Of a stretch of DNA of 64,000 bases, positions 48,914 to 60,142 are shown piece after piece. The notes under the pieces were generated by a model. The model made no database searches and was not told where the DNA came from. It was given only the letters and a program-made list of their open reading frames with translations. The first letter of the stretch is position 1, and each line of letters begins with the position of its first letter. The stretch is from Hafnia psychrotolerans (lineage in GTDB: Bacteria; Pseudomonadota; Gammaproteobacteria; Enterobacterales; Enterobacteriaceae): contig NZ_BMFZ01000003.1 of the NCBI RefSeq assembly GCF_014639435.1, positions 124,001 through 188,000 of the forward strand, read 5' to 3'. Both the position numbers and the translations under genes were made by a program.

Positions 48914-51589
48914 TCACAGCATTTTACGGATCACATAGTGCAAAATACCACCGTTTTCGAAGTAGGTCAGCTCGTTGCCTGTATCGATACGGCAACGGGC
49001 TTCGACACTTTCGGTATGACCATCGGCAAAAGTAATGAGTACAGGTACCGTCTGTCCGGGTTTTAGAGACTGCATGCCGCTGACACTGATGGTTTCATCA
49101 CCGGTCAGTTTCAGGGTTTTGCGTGTCACTCCCTGCGGGAACTCCAGAGGAAGAATACCCATCCCAATAAGGTTCGAACGGTGAATACGCTCGAAAGATT
49201 CGGCAATCACGACTCGCACACCCAGCAGACGTGGCCCTTTCGCCGCCCAGTCACGGCTGGAGCCTGAGCCATATTCTTTACCGGCAATCACAGCTGTCGG
49301 TACGCTCTCATGTTGGTAGCGCATCGCTGCATCATAAATTGCCATCTGTTCCTGCGAAGGAATATGCCGCGTAAAGCCCCCTTCCACTCCTGGGACCATT
49401 TCGTTGCGGATACGAATGTTAGCAAAAGTACCGCGCATCATCACTTCATGGTTACCACGGCGCGAACCGTAGGAGTTAAACGCTTTTGGCTCAACACCAT
49501 GTTGAGTCAGATAGCGACCAGCAGGGCTTTCCGCTTTGATGTTACCCGCTGGGGAGATATGGTCGGTCGTTACCGAATCAGCCAGGATCGCCAGAATCCG
49601 TGCATCGCAGATATCCTCGACGGCATCCGGTTCGGCTTTCATATCGCTAAAGAATGGCGGATGGCGAATATAGGTGGAATCTTCCTGCCATGTATAGGTT
49701 GGCGTGCCATCGACCTGAATGGCCTGCCAGTTCGCATCACCATTGAATACCTCAGCGTACTCCCGGTGGAACATGTCGGTTTTCACCTGCTCCACCGCTT
49801 TGGCAATATCGTTCGACGAAGGCCAGATATCTTTCAGATAGACCGGTTGTCCATCCAGACCTTCGCCGAGCGAGTCATGCGTCAGGTCCACTTTCATATT
49901 GCCTGCCAGCGCATAGGCAACCACCAGCGGTGGTGATGCCAGCCAGTTGGTTTTGATCAGCGGGTGAATACGACCTTCGAAGTTACGGTTACCCGAGAGC
50001 ACGGCACCGACGGTAAGATCGCCCTCTTTTATCGCAGCTTCGATGGGATCGGCCAGCGGCCCGGAGTTACCAATGCAGGTGGTACACCCGTAACCTACCA
50101 GATTGAAACCCAGCTTTTCCAGATACGGCATCAGTCCGGCGGCGTTGAGGTACTCAGTCACGACTTTGGAGCCAGGCGCCAGTGAGGTTTTCACCCATGG
50201 CTTGCTAGTCAGGCCTTTTTCAGCGGCATTCTTAGCCAGTAGTCCGGCAGCCATCAACACACTCGGGTTAGACGTGTTAGTACAAGAGGTAATAGCAGCA
50301 ATGACGACGGCACCGGTAGTCAACTGATGATGCTGCCCGTCAAGGGTAAAGCTTTCAGACTGCGTCTGCGTGCCTTTGGCATTGCCAATTTCGAGCTCGG
50401 TGGCTGCGTTGAACGCATCAGGTACGTTAGGCAGTGCAACGCGGTCTTGCGGGCGTTTCGGTCCCGCAAGGCTAGATTCTACCCGCGCCATATTCAACTC
50501 CAGCGAGCTGGTAAATATCGGCTCGTCACCTTCATGTCGCCACAGGCCTTGCGCCTGGCTGTAGGCTTCAACCAACGCGATTTGCTCGTCGCTACGCCCG
50601 CTGAGCTTCATATAGCTCAATGTCACTTCGTCAACCGGGAAAAAGCCGCAGGTAGCGCCAAATTCCGGTGACATATTGGCGATAGTCGCACGATCTGCCA
50701 ACGGCAAGTCCGCCAGACCATCACCATAAAATTCGACAAATTTGCCCACAACACCATGCTTACGCAGCATCTGGGTAACTGTCAGCACCAGGTCGGTAGC
50801 GGTGATTCCTTCGCTGAGCTTACCCGTGAGTTTGAAACCGACCACGTCAGGTATCAGCATGGATACCGGCTGACCCAGCATGGCCGCTTCGGCTTCGATT
50901 CCGCCGACTCCCCAGCCCAGGATGCCGAGGCCGTTGATCATGGTGGTATGGGAGTCGGTGCCGACTAAGGTATCGGGATAGGCTATGGTTTTATCGTCGA
51001 TGTCTTCATGCCATACCGTTTGACCCAGATACTCGAGGTTTACCTGATGACATATGCCGGTGCCCGGTGGTACGACGCGAAAACGGTTGAACGCTTTTTG
51101 CCCCCAGCGCAGGAATATATAGCGTTCATGGTTACGCTCCATTTCCAGACGGACATTCTCGTCAAACGCTTGGTTATCACCGTATTCATCAACGGTGACT
51201 GAATGGTCAATCACTAAATCGACAGGAGTCAGCGGGTTAACCTGTTCAACATTGCCGCCCAGACGCTTTACCGCCTGGCGCATGGCGGCGAGATCGACCA
51301 CGGCGGGAACGCCAGTGAAATCCTGCATCAGTACGCGAGCAGGACGGTAGGCAATTTCACGATCGGCATGCCCTGTTTGCTGCCAGTCGACAAGCGCTCG
51401 CAAGTCGTCTTCAGTGACGGTGTCACCATCAATGTTACGCAGTAGGTTTTCGAACAGGACTTTGAGGGATTTAGGCAGGCGTTGAATGTCACCCAGCTTT
51501 TGTGCCGCTTTCGGCAGGCTGTAATAGTGATATTCCTTATCGAGGGCTGCCAGCTTATCCTGACTATTCTTTCGAAGATCGGACGACAT
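48914..51589 (-). CDS. acnA: Aconitate hydratase A
   Basis: 891 residues, exactly the E. coli AcnA length. [4Fe-4S] cysteines are in AITSCTNTSNPSV and GYGCTTCIGNSG; the swivel domain carries GKEYGSGSSRDWAAKG. Interconverts citrate and isocitrate; AcnA is the stress- and iron-responsive isozyme in E. coli. Ribosome-binding site AAGGAGAA. It lies between ribA (convergent) and cysB (same strand, upstream). Confidence 0.97.
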   Translation of the reverse strand: MSSDLRKNSQDKLAALDKEYHYYSLPKAAQKLGDIQRLPKSLKVLFENLLRNIDGDTVTEDDLRALVDWQQTGHADREIAYRPARVLMQDFTGVPAVVDLAAMRQAVKRLGGNVEQVNPLTPVDLVIDHSVTVDEYGDNQAFDENVRLEMERNHERYIFLRWGQKAFNRFRVVPPGTGICHQVNLEYLGQTVWHEDIDDKTIAYPDTLVGTDSHTTMINGLGILGWGVGGIEAEAAMLGQPVSMLIPDVVGFKLTGKLSEGITATDLVLTVTQMLRKHGVVGKFVEFYGDGLADLPLADRATIANMSPEFGATCGFFPVDEVTLSYMKLSGRSDEQIALVEAYSQAQGLWRHEGDEPIFTSSLELNMARVESSLAGPKRPQDRVALPNVPDAFNAATELEIGNAKGTQTQSESFTLDGQHHQLTTGAVVIAAITSCTNTSNPSVLMAAGLLAKNAAEKGLTSKPWVKTSLAPGSKVVTEYLNAAGLMPYLEKLGFNLVGYGCTTCIGNSGPLADPIEAAIKEGDLTVGAVLSGNRNFEGRIHPLIKTNWLASPPLVVAYALAGNMKVDLTHDSLGEGLDGQPVYLKDIWPSSNDIAKAVEQVKTDMFHREYAEVFNGDANWQAIQVDGTPTYTWQEDSTYIRHPPFFSDMKAEPDAVEDICDARILAILADSVTTDHISPAGNIKAESPAGRYLTQHGVEPKAFNSYGSRRGNHEVMMRGTFANIRIRNEMVPGVEGGFTRHIPSQEQMAIYDAAMRYQHESVPTAVIAGKEYGSGSSRDWAAKGPRLLGVRVVIAESFERIHRSNLIGMGILPLEFPQGVTRKTLKLTGDETISVSGMQSLKPGQTVPVLITFADGHTESVEARCRIDTGNELTYFENGGILHYVIRKML

Positions 51590-51785
51590 AGCTTCTCCTT
51601 ATTATCACGCTTATCTTTCAGACTACTTTTACTTCAATGGGTTGTCAGTCAATAGGGTCTATATAATAACCTGACAGTGTATGAGTCCACTCTTAAACAT
51701 AACACAAAATATGATTAACATTCTGATAACAACACAAAGTGTTCAAGCCATTGTGCTTCGCTATTGAGTGCGAGTATGAACAGAT

Positions 51786-51827
51786 AAAAAAATCCCAACC
51801 GCCGTGATGGTGATGGCGCTCGGGATT
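51786..51827 (-). terminator. Terminator of cysB
   Basis: On the minus strand AATCCC-GAGCGCC pairs with GGCGGTT-GGGATT across a loop and runs into seven T (A-run 51786-51792 on the plus strand). It lies 42 bp after cysB. Confidence 0.85.
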
Positions 51828-51869
51828 GAAATGTTTACTGACCGGGAAGAATGATGATTTAACGTTAAA

Positions 51870-52847
<978 letters not shown>

Positions 52848-53110
52848 TTACACCATCCCAGTTGATTAACCCTATCGACCACCCCTGTCCACCCTGCGGT
52901 TTATAGGTTTGGAAATGACTCTTCATGCAAAATTTTTTACGGGTACGTTATTATTAATAATAATTAAGCATAAAAATAAATTTTATATAACGATTATATC
53001 GATTGTTTCATCGATGTATAGTCGAACAAAAGCACCCAGCAAAGTAACAAACCTCGCACGGCTTCGGATAAAAAGTACTAACTGGTCTCGATGATAGATC
53101 TTAATGCAAT

Positions 53111-53138
53111 AAAAAAACCAGCTCAATGAGCTGGTTTT
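53111..53138. terminator. Terminator of topA
   Basis: AAACCAGCTCA / TGAGCTGGTTT, nearly no spacer beyond the inner turn, flanked by seven A on the left (T-run for the minus strand) and four T on the right. Placed 34 bp after topA; usable from both sides. Confidence 0.88.
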
Positions 53139-53171
53139 CTGCAGGTTTGGGGCCGACTTAAAATAATAGGC

Positions 53172-55772
53172 TTATTTTTTTCCTTCGACCCATTTTCCGT
53201 CAACGTAAAACGCTGACCAGCCACTGGCCTTGCCATCTTCTTTCTCGGAAGAGACATACTGTTGCTTGGTCTTGCGGCTAAAGCGCACCATTGCCTTATT
53301 ACCCTCTGGATCAGTTTGTGGGGCATCAGCCAAATAGCTGAGTTTTTCCGGCAAACGATCTTTAAAACGGGCTAACTCTTCCACCAAAGGCGCACGGGTT
53401 TCACGCGACTTAGGGAAAGTATTAGCCGCAAGGAAGACACCCGCTGCGCCATCGCGCAGAACAAAGTACGCATCGGATCTTTCGCACTGCAATTCAGGTA
53501 ACGGCACCGGATCTTCTTTCGGTGGCGCTACATCGCCGTTGCGTAATATCTTGCGGGTGTTCTTGCACTCGTCATTGGTACAACCCATATATTTCCCGAA
53601 ACGCCCCATTTTCAGGTGCATCTCAGAACCACATTTATCGCACTCGACGATCGGGCCGTCATAGCCTTTGATGCGGAATTCGCCCTGCTCGATTTCGTAG
53701 CCATCACACTCTGGGTTATTACCACAGACATGCAATTTACGCTGGTTATCGATCAGGTAGCTGTCCATTGCCGTGCCGCATTTTTCGCAGCGACGTTTGG
53801 CTCGCAGTGCGTTGGTTTCGGCTTCGTCACCTTCCAGCACATTCAGAATTTCGGCATCAGCAATCAGGTTAATGGTGGTTTTACAGCGCTCTTTTGGCGG
53901 TAATGCATAGCCGGAACAACCGAGGAAGACACCGGTGCTCGCGGTACGGATACCCATCGGGCGGCCACAGGTCGGGCATTCGATGCTGGTCAATACCATC
54001 TGATTTGGGCGCATACCGCCCTCTTCAGGATCTTTTTCGGCAATCTCCAACTGATGGCTGAACTGGGTGAAAAACTCATCCAGTACCGTTTTCCATTCCG
54101 CTTTGTTGTTAGCGACCTGATCGAGGCCATCTTCCATTCGGGCGGTAAAGTCGTAATTCATCAGTTCGCGGAAGTTGTCTTCAAGGCGGTCAGTAACGAT
54201 TTCGCCCATTTTTTCAGCGTAGAAACGACGGTTCTCGACATGAACATAACCACGGTCCTGAATGGTCGAAATGATCGACGCATAAGTAGACGGACGGCCA
54301 ATACCCCGTTTTTCGAGCTCTTTCACCAGAGACGCCTCACTGAAACGCGCAGGCGGTTTAGTGAAGTGCTGAGTGGGCAGCAATTGCTGCAGGCTCAGCT
54401 CGGTACCGATTTCAATCACAGGCAGCACACGATCTTCATCGCCTTTACGCAACGCTGGCATAACTTTGGTCCAGCCGTCAAATCGTAAAGTACGGCCTTT
54501 AGCGCGCAGCGAGTAGTCTGCCGCTTTCACGGTCAGCGTCGTGGAATCGTACTGTGCTGGTGTCATCTGACAGGCAACAAACTGACGCCAAATCAGCTGA
54601 TACAAACGCTGTGCGTCCGCTTCCATATCGCTCAGTTGCTCGGAGACCACGGCGACATCAGAAGGACGAATCGCTTCGTGCGCTTCTTGCGAATTCTCTT
54701 TGTTGCTGTACTGCAAAGGGGCTTTCGGCAAGTATTTTTCGCCGAAATTATCACCGATATACCCCCGCACCATTTCCACCGCATCCTGACTCAGATTCGT
54801 AGAATCAGTACGCATATAGGTGATATGACCCGCTTCATACAGACGCTGTGCCATCATCATGGTTTTCTTCACACCAAAGCTCAGACGCGTACTGGCAGCC
54901 TGTTGCAGTGTGGAAGTAATAAAGGGTGCGCCTGGCTTGCTGCTGGTCGGCTTATCTTCACGATCCACCACGGTGTAACGCGCTTTTTCAAGCAACGAAA
55001 CGGCTGCATGCGTTTGTTCTTTATTGACCGGTTTAAACGGTTTCTCAAGGTGATGCGTGACTTCCATTTGCAACGCGGTGTCTTTGTTCGCCAGCAAATC
55101 TGCATGCAGCTCCCAGTACTCTTCCGGCACAAAAGCTTTGATATCTTTTTCGCGCTCCACCACCAGACGTACAGCCACAGACTGAACACGACCAGCGGAA
55201 AGACCACGGGCAATCTTTTTCCACAACAATGGCGAGACCATATAACCCACAACGCGGTCCATAAATCGACGCGCCTGCTGTGCATTAACTCGGTCAATAT
55301 TCAGTTCGCCAGGTTGTTTAAACGCGCTCTGAATCGCGTTCTTGGTGATTTCGTTAAACACTACGCGGCTAAAACGTTTTTCATCACCACCAATCACTTC
55401 ACGCAAATGCCAGGCAATCGCCTCTCCTTCGCGGTCAAGGTCGGTCGCGAGATAGATATGGTCGGCTTTTTCGGCTAACGCTTTTAACTCAGCAACAACT
55501 TTTTCTTTACCCGGGAGTATTTCGTATTGGGCTTCCCAACCGTGGAATGGATCAACGCCCATGCGATTAACTAGCGCAGTTTTCTCATCCTTTTTTACTT
55601 TTTTCTTTGGCTTTTCTTCGGTTGAGCTGGCAGTTTTTTTAGCGGTGGAACCACTGGTCGGTAAATCGCGGATATGACCAACGCTGGACTTAACCACGTA
55701 GTCATTGCCTAAATATTTATTAATCGTTTTGGCTTTTGCCGGGGACTCAACTATTACGAGAGCTTTGCCCAT
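53172..55772 (-). CDS. topA: DNA topoisomerase I
   Basis: 866 residues, one more than E. coli. Toprim domain at the N-terminus ([35 protein letters not shown]), active-site tyrosine in [13 protein letters not shown], and three C4 zinc ribbons in the C-terminal third (CPTCGRPMG..., CEKCGTAMD..., CDKCGSEMH...). Relaxes negative supercoils. The lysine-rich insert [20 protein letters not shown] near residue 45 is a known variable spot in the family. Ribosome-binding site AAAGGT. Confidence 0.98.
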   Translation of the reverse strand: MGKALVIVESPAKAKTINKYLGNDYVVKSSVGHIRDLPTSGSTAKKTASSTEEKPKKKVKKDEKTALVNRMGVDPFHGWEAQYEILPGKEKVVAELKALAEKADHIYLATDLDREGEAIAWHLREVIGGDEKRFSRVVFNEITKNAIQSAFKQPGELNIDRVNAQQARRFMDRVVGYMVSPLLWKKIARGLSAGRVQSVAVRLVVEREKDIKAFVPEEYWELHADLLANKDTALQMEVTHHLEKPFKPVNKEQTHAAVSLLEKARYTVVDREDKPTSSKPGAPFITSTLQQAASTRLSFGVKKTMMMAQRLYEAGHITYMRTDSTNLSQDAVEMVRGYIGDNFGEKYLPKAPLQYSNKENSQEAHEAIRPSDVAVVSEQLSDMEADAQRLYQLIWRQFVACQMTPAQYDSTTLTVKAADYSLRAKGRTLRFDGWTKVMPALRKGDEDRVLPVIEIGTELSLQQLLPTQHFTKPPARFSEASLVKELEKRGIGRPSTYASIISTIQDRGYVHVENRRFYAEKMGEIVTDRLEDNFRELMNYDFTARMEDGLDQVANNKAEWKTVLDEFFTQFSHQLEIAEKDPEEGGMRPNQMVLTSIECPTCGRPMGIRTASTGVFLGCSGYALPPKERCKTTINLIADAEILNVLEGDEAETNALRAKRRCEKCGTAMDSYLIDNQRKLHVCGNNPECDGYEIEQGEFRIKGYDGPIVECDKCGSEMHLKMGRFGKYMGCTNDECKNTRKILRNGDVAPPKEDPVPLPELQCERSDAYFVLRDGAAGVFLAANTFPKSRETRAPLVEELARFKDRLPEKLSYLADAPQTDPEGNKAMVRFSRKTKQQYVSSEKEDGKASGWSAFYVDGKWVEGKK

Positions 55773-56209
55773 AATTACCTTTTACCTAATTTGTGCTTCT
55801 GTTGAAGAAGATTTTAACTTGTTATGCCGCGGCACAATGTAACGTCTTTTTTTATATTGCGGCAGTGAGTCAGGAGGTCAACACTTTTCTTTCAAACGCC
55901 GCTCAAACTGACTTTCGTAGGCACAATTCACTGATTTTTCGTAAGTTTGCACGGAAAAACCGCACAAAGGAATTCGTTTCACGATAGCGTAAAGTGAACA
56001 AACGTAAACAAAACATTCCACCTAAAGCCACAAAATCCCACACTCTACCTGATAAAAATTGCCACGCAACTTAATTAGCACGTTAATGTGCTTTTAGCCA
56101 ACAAGTACAAAATTTACACGATTGTAATTTTGCATAACCTTAGCAGATTTGCGGTTTTATCCACGACAGGATTACAATACCGCAGCAATTATAGTGGGGA
56201 GTAAATAAC
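55773..56209. other. topA-yciN intergenic region
   Basis: 437 bp between divergent topA and yciN. It should hold the topA promoters (minus strand) and a yciN promoter; a TACAAT hexamer near 56174 is a possible -10 for yciN. I see no gene, repeat or strong hairpin in it. Confidence 0.5.
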
Positions 56210-56461
56210 ATGCATGGAAATACATCGGCAATTAACCGGGAAGCTTTACTGGTTGAAGCGAATAAAGTCATTCGTGAGCATGGCGATTATCTTCACGGGA
56301 TGGTCGCGAGCGACGTTGAACAGAAAGGAAATGTGCTGGTTTTTCGCGGGGAATTTTTTCTTGATGACCAAGGATTACCTACGTTGAAAACCACGGCCGT
56401 GTTTAATATGTTCAAACATCTGGCGCATCTTTTTTCAGAAAAATACCATCTGGAAGATTAA
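56210..56461 (+). CDS. yciN: Conserved small protein YciN
   Basis: 83 residues, same size as E. coli YciN, with the conserved core [35 protein letters not shown] and [20 protein letters not shown]. Function unknown. Single-gene unit between divergent topA and a bidirectional terminator. Confidence 0.94.
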   Translation: MHGNTSAINREALLVEANKVIREHGDYLHGMVASDVEQKGNVLVFRGEFFLDDQGLPTLKTTAVFNMFKHLAHLFSEKYHLED

Positions 56462-56544
56462 CCTTTTCATACCCAATATAGTGGTATTTTTCGGCGTCGT
56501 ATTTACGGTGTAATAAGAAAGACGTTATCGCCCGATTGACGAGC

Positions 56545-56572
56545 AATAAAAGGGACAAGTGTCCCTTTTATT
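56545..56572. terminator. Bidirectional terminator yciN / sohB
   Basis: AATAAAAGGGACA, two bases, TGTCCCTTTTATT: a perfect 13-bp stem with A/T-runs on both sides between convergent yciN and sohB. Confidence 0.92.
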
Positions 56573-56588
56573 CATTTATAGAGCCGCC

Positions 56589-57632
56589 TCAGAGCAACGG
56601 CTTCTGGCTGCGTTGCAACCAGCGCAGGAACAAACGATCAATGCTTTCTGCTGCACTGCCGGTAAACCTGTCCATCATGCGTTTACGACGGCTATAACGC
56701 ACCGCAATCACCTCATGATTTTTCATCTCAGCAATCAGTAAATCATCGCTGGTACCAATAGCATCAATCAGCCCCTTCTCACGCGCTTGCGTACCAAACC
56801 AGTGTTCACCGGTGGCGACACTGTCAATGTCCAGTGAAGGGCGGTGCTGATGTACGAACTCTTTGAACAACACATGCGTTTCATTGAGGTCTTCACGGAA
56901 TTTTTCGCGCCCTTCTTCCGTGTTTTCACCAAACAACGTTAAAGTGCGTTTAAACTCACCCGCAGTATGTAATTCAACATCAATATCGTTCTTTTTCAGT
57001 AAACGGCTGAAGTTGGGGATCTGTGCCACAACACCGATGGATCCAATAATGGCGAACGGTGCCGCCACAATCCTGTCGGCAACGCATGCCATCATGTAGC
57101 CGCCGCTGGCAGCAACTTTGTCCACGGCAACGGTCAGGCGAATCCCACCTTGTCGCAGGCGTGCCAACTGCGAAGACGCCAGCCCGTAACCGTGAACCAC
57201 ACCGCCGGGGCTTTCCAGGCGCAGCAGAACTTCATCCTCCGGCGTTGCAACGGCCAACACCGCAGATATCTCCTCACGCAGCGAGGTCACTTCGTGGGCA
57301 TCCATGCTGCCTTTGAAGTCCAAAACATATAGGCAAGGCTTGTTTTTGGATACGCCAGTTTTAGCCCGCGATTTTTTCTGTTTTGCTTCAACCTTCTCTT
57401 GCTTTCTGAATGCTTTATTACTGAGTTTCTGTTCGCTTGGGTTAAGCCGCGCGGTGCGCATTTCGCGCTGCATTTCGCGATACTGTTCCCCCAAATCCAA
57501 AAGATGAAGTTCACCTTTACCTTGCGACTTACGTTGCCTCAGACCGACCACTAAAATCACTAACGCCCCGATGGCGATAACTACGGTGATAACTTTGGCC
57601 AGAAACAGACCATAAAGAGATAATAAATCCAC
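56589..57632 (-). CDS. sohB: Inner-membrane peptidase SohB (S49)
   Basis: 347 residues, GTG start after AAGGCGG. N-terminal transmembrane helix (FLAKVITVVIAIGALVILVV), a basic coiled-coil-like stretch, then the S49 domain with nucleophile serine in VAASGGYMMACV and the likely general-base lysine in GEFKRTLTLFG. Signal-peptide-peptidase-like membrane protease. Confidence 0.95.
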   Translation of the reverse strand: MDLLSLYGLFLAKVITVVIAIGALVILVVGLRQRKSQGKGELHLLDLGEQYREMQREMRTARLNPSEQKLSNKAFRKQEKVEAKQKKSRAKTGVSKNKPCLYVLDFKGSMDAHEVTSLREEISAVLAVATPEDEVLLRLESPGGVVHGYGLASSQLARLRQGGIRLTVAVDKVAASGGYMMACVADRIVAAPFAIIGSIGVVAQIPNFSRLLKKNDIDVELHTAGEFKRTLTLFGENTEEGREKFREDLNETHVLFKEFVHQHRPSLDIDSVATGEHWFGTQAREKGLIDAIGTSDDLLIAEMKNHEVIAVRYSRRKRMMDRFTGSAAESIDRLFLRWLQRSQKPLL

Positions 57633-57764
57633 ACATACCGCCTTCTACACTGTGGTAATAAGATGCCGCTTATTCTAGACAATCACCGTCGGGACGTCTT
57701 GTTCGAATGTGTTTCGCGGCAACAGGATTGAAAGCATTATTCCCTTTTTGTCCTGAAGGCTGGT

Positions 57765-57792
57765 AAAAGGGGTGCAGTCCTGCCCCATTTTT
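57765..57792 (+). terminator. Orphan terminator-like hairpin
   Basis: GGGG-T-GCAG, two bases, CTGC-CCC, preceded by AAAA and followed by ATTTTT. It lies between the divergent sohB and yciK starts, where no plus-strand gene ends. It could end a small RNA or attenuate a leader transcript of yciK-btuR. Nothing else is evident in the 57633-58014 gap. Confidence 0.45.
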
Positions 57793-58014
57793 GTTACAAA
57801 AGAACTTACCTGCATAGAGGTTAATCGTTGAAAAAGATGTGCATTTCAGGCATATAAACCGAGTATTTATCCGCGTGATGAACCCTTTTTAGTCAACGTG
57901 CCCACCTGCGGTAGAGCCAGCTTTCTTCATTCATCTTGCTCCCGCCCAAAGCGCTTTGACACGATGTGAGATGCCAATGTGCGCCACATCCCGAAGCAGG
58001 CAAGAGGATATCCT

Positions 58015-58776
58015 GTGCAATATCATCCAAAATCAGACCTTCTCAACCAACGCATTATTCTGGTCACCGGCGCGGGTGATGGCATCGGTCGAGAAGCCGC
58101 TCTGACTTACGCACGCTTCGGTGCGCAGCTTATTTTACTGGGGCGCACTGAAAGCAAACTGGCAAAAGTCCAGCACGATATCGCGCAGCGTGGGTATCGC
58201 CCGGCACAGATTTACACGCTGGATTTGTTGACTGCCAGCCAGCAGGATTGCCAGCGCGTAGCCGAACAAATCACACAATGGGTCCCTCATCTTGATGGTG
58301 TACTCCATAACGCCGGTCTGCTGAGTGAAATCACGCCGATGGCGGACATTAAACTCGAAGACTGGAACAATGTCATGCAAGTGAACGTCAACGCGACCTT
58401 CATGCTCACGCAGGCCCTGTTGCCGCTGCAGTTGAAATCTTCCAGCTCATCACTGGTATTTACCACGTCAAGCGTTGGCCGCGAAGGCCGCAGCGGCTGG
58501 GGAGCCTACGCGGTGTCGAAATTTGCTACTGAAGGCATGATGCAGGTGCTAGCCGAAGAGTATAAACAGTCAAACTTACGCGTTAACTGCATCAATCCAG
58601 GGGGAACACGCACGAGTATGCGGGCATCGGCCTTTCCAGATGAAGACAGCAAAAAGCTGAAAACCCCAGCAGATATTATGCCGCTGTACCTCTATTTAAT
58701 GGGTGATGATAGCCGCCGTAAAAATGGCATCAGTTTTGATGCACAACCTGGCCGCAAAGCGGGCCCAGCGGAATAA
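58015..58776 (+). CDS. yciK: Short-chain dehydrogenase YciK
   Basis: 253 residues. Rossmann motif ILVTGAGDGIGREAA, NAG motif LHNAGLL, catalytic serine in TTSSVGREG and YAVSK. Conserved C-terminus MGDDSRRKNGISFDAQPGRK. Substrate unknown. I chose the GTG at 58015 because AGAGGA precedes it and it aligns with the E. coli start. Followed 13 bp later by btuR. Confidence 0.93.
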   Translation: MQYHPKSDLLNQRIILVTGAGDGIGREAALTYARFGAQLILLGRTESKLAKVQHDIAQRGYRPAQIYTLDLLTASQQDCQRVAEQITQWVPHLDGVLHNAGLLSEITPMADIKLEDWNNVMQVNVNATFMLTQALLPLQLKSSSSSLVFTTSSVGREGRSGWGAYAVSKFATEGMMQVLAEEYKQSNLRVNCINPGGTRTSMRASAFPDEDSKKLKTPADIMPLYLYLMGDDSRRKNGISFDAQPGRKAGPAE

Positions 58777-58789
58777 TGAGGTAGGTCTG

Positions 58790-59395
58790 ATGAGTGAGGA
58801 ACACAGCAGTAATGACCGACATAAACAGCGCCAACAGCGGCTCAAGGAACAGGTCGATGCACGTATCGAAGCCGCACAGGAACGACGCGGTATCCTGATC
58901 GTTTTTACGGGCAACGGCAAAGGCAAAACCACGGCGGCGTTTGGTACAGTGACACGCGCCATTGGCCACGGACAGCGCGCTGGCGTTATCCAATTCATCA
59001 AGGGTGAGTGGCCCAACGGCGAGAAAAATTTGCTGGAACCGCATGGCGTGGAATTTCAGGTGATGGCTACCGGCTTTACCTGGGATACGCAAAACAAAGA
59101 GACCGATACCACCGCCTGTCAGGCCGTATGGCAGCATGGTAAACGCATGCTTGCTGATGCCTCACTGGATCTGGTTGTACTTGATGAACTAACGTATATG
59201 GTCAGTTTTGGCTATCTGGATTTACAGGAAGTGGTTGATGCTCTCAAGGCTCGCCCCGCTCTTCAGACAGTCATTATCACGGGCCGTGGTTGCCACCGCG
59301 ACCTGCTCGAACTGGCCGACACCGTGAGCGAACTGCGCCCGGTGAAACATGCTTTCGACGCCGGAATTATGGCTCAACAGGGAATAGACTGGTAA
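58790..59395 (+). CDS. btuR: Cob(I)yrinic acid a,c-diamide adenosyltransferase
   Basis: 201 residues, CobO/BtuR/CobA family. P-loop VFTGNGKGKTTAAFG, then AIGHGQRAGVIQFIKGEW and VLDELTYMVSFGYL. Adds the adenosyl group to corrinoids. Start at 58790 after GAGGTAGG. Pairs with the ribazole phosphatase gene convergent to it. Confidence 0.95.
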   Translation: MSEEHSSNDRHKQRQQRLKEQVDARIEAAQERRGILIVFTGNGKGKTTAAFGTVTRAIGHGQRAGVIQFIKGEWPNGEKNLLEPHGVEFQVMATGFTWDTQNKETDTTACQAVWQHGKRMLADASLDLVVLDELTYMVSFGYLDLQEVVDALKARPALQTVIITGRGCHRDLLELADTVSELRPVKHAFDAGIMAQQGIDW

Positions 59396-59437
59396 TACTA
59401 GCCGTCTTATTCCACTTTTCCTTTCAGATTGGCTTAC

Positions 59438-60037
59438 TCAGAGAGTGCCACTGTCGTTAAGACGCTGAATAACACAGGAGCCGTTGGTGAGTTCGATCTC
59501 ACTGACGCACCCCTGTTTGAACGGGAAGCGCCACATATCGGCCGGTGCCAGTTTCAGCATCATCGCCAACATCAGGCTTAATGAACCCTGATGAGCGACG
59601 ATCGCCAAACAACTTTCTGTTGGCATAAGATAGAGCTGACGCATCGCCAGCCGAATACGCTGGGTGAAAGCTGCAAAAGATTCACCCAGTGGCACTTCGG
59701 CAACTTGCCAGTCGCGACACCATAAATCGTAGCCTGCCGCTCCCGATGCCAGTAGGTCGCGGTGGTGGCGCAGTTCCCACTCGCCAAAACACATTTCTTG
59801 CAATAAAGGCTGAACGTGCAGCTCACTGCTTCTTCCAAATGCGATCGCTTCTGCAGTAGCACGACTGCGGGCCAGATCGGTATGAACAATAGTATCCAGT
59901 GTTATGGATGCTAACTGTTGCGCGACGTGCTTAGCCTGAGTAACACCCATCGCCGTCAGTGCCACGTCACTGCTTCCGCAGAATACGCCATTTACGTTGG
60001 CGTCTGTCTGACCATGTCGAACCAGATATAACCTCAT
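59438..60037 (-). CDS. cobC: Histidine phosphatase, probable alpha-ribazole phosphatase
   Basis: 199 residues. Phosphoglycerate-mutase-like fold with the phosphohistidine in LVRHGQTDANVNGVFCGSSD, plus CFGEWELRH and the second histidine in IVAHQGSLSLML. The N-terminal NGVFCGSSDVALTAMGV pattern resembles CobC, which removes phosphate from alpha-ribazole-5'-phosphate in B12 assembly. Adjacent to btuR, which supports the assignment; a general phosphatase is possible. Confidence 0.82.
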   Translation of the reverse strand: MRLYLVRHGQTDANVNGVFCGSSDVALTAMGVTQAKHVAQQLASITLDTIVHTDLARSRATAEAIAFGRSSELHVQPLLQEMCFGEWELRHHRDLLASGAAGYDLWCRDWQVAEVPLGESFAAFTQRIRLAMRQLYLMPTESCLAIVAHQGSLSLMLAMMLKLAPADMWRFPFKQGCVSEIELTNGSCVIQRLNDSGTL

Positions 60038-60086
60038 ATCGTTTCCATCCGCATCCCATTCCTGGCAGTACTATAAAAATCGAGAC

Positions 60087-60116
60087 AAAAAAAACCGCAG
60101 TCACGGACTACGGTTT
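60087..60116 (-). terminator. Intrinsic terminator of rluB
   Basis: On the minus strand AAACCGTAGTC and GACTGCGGTTT pair over 11 bp (one wobble) around a 3-base loop, then eight T. Lies 27 bp beyond the rluB stop. Confidence 0.93.
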
Positions 60117-60142
60117 ATTAGGATAGCGCGACGATTGTCAGC

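Noticed and set aside
57633..58014. Cobalamin riboswitch before yciK-btuR
   Set aside because: The B12-box type conserved core is not visible; only a terminator-like hairpin is present.
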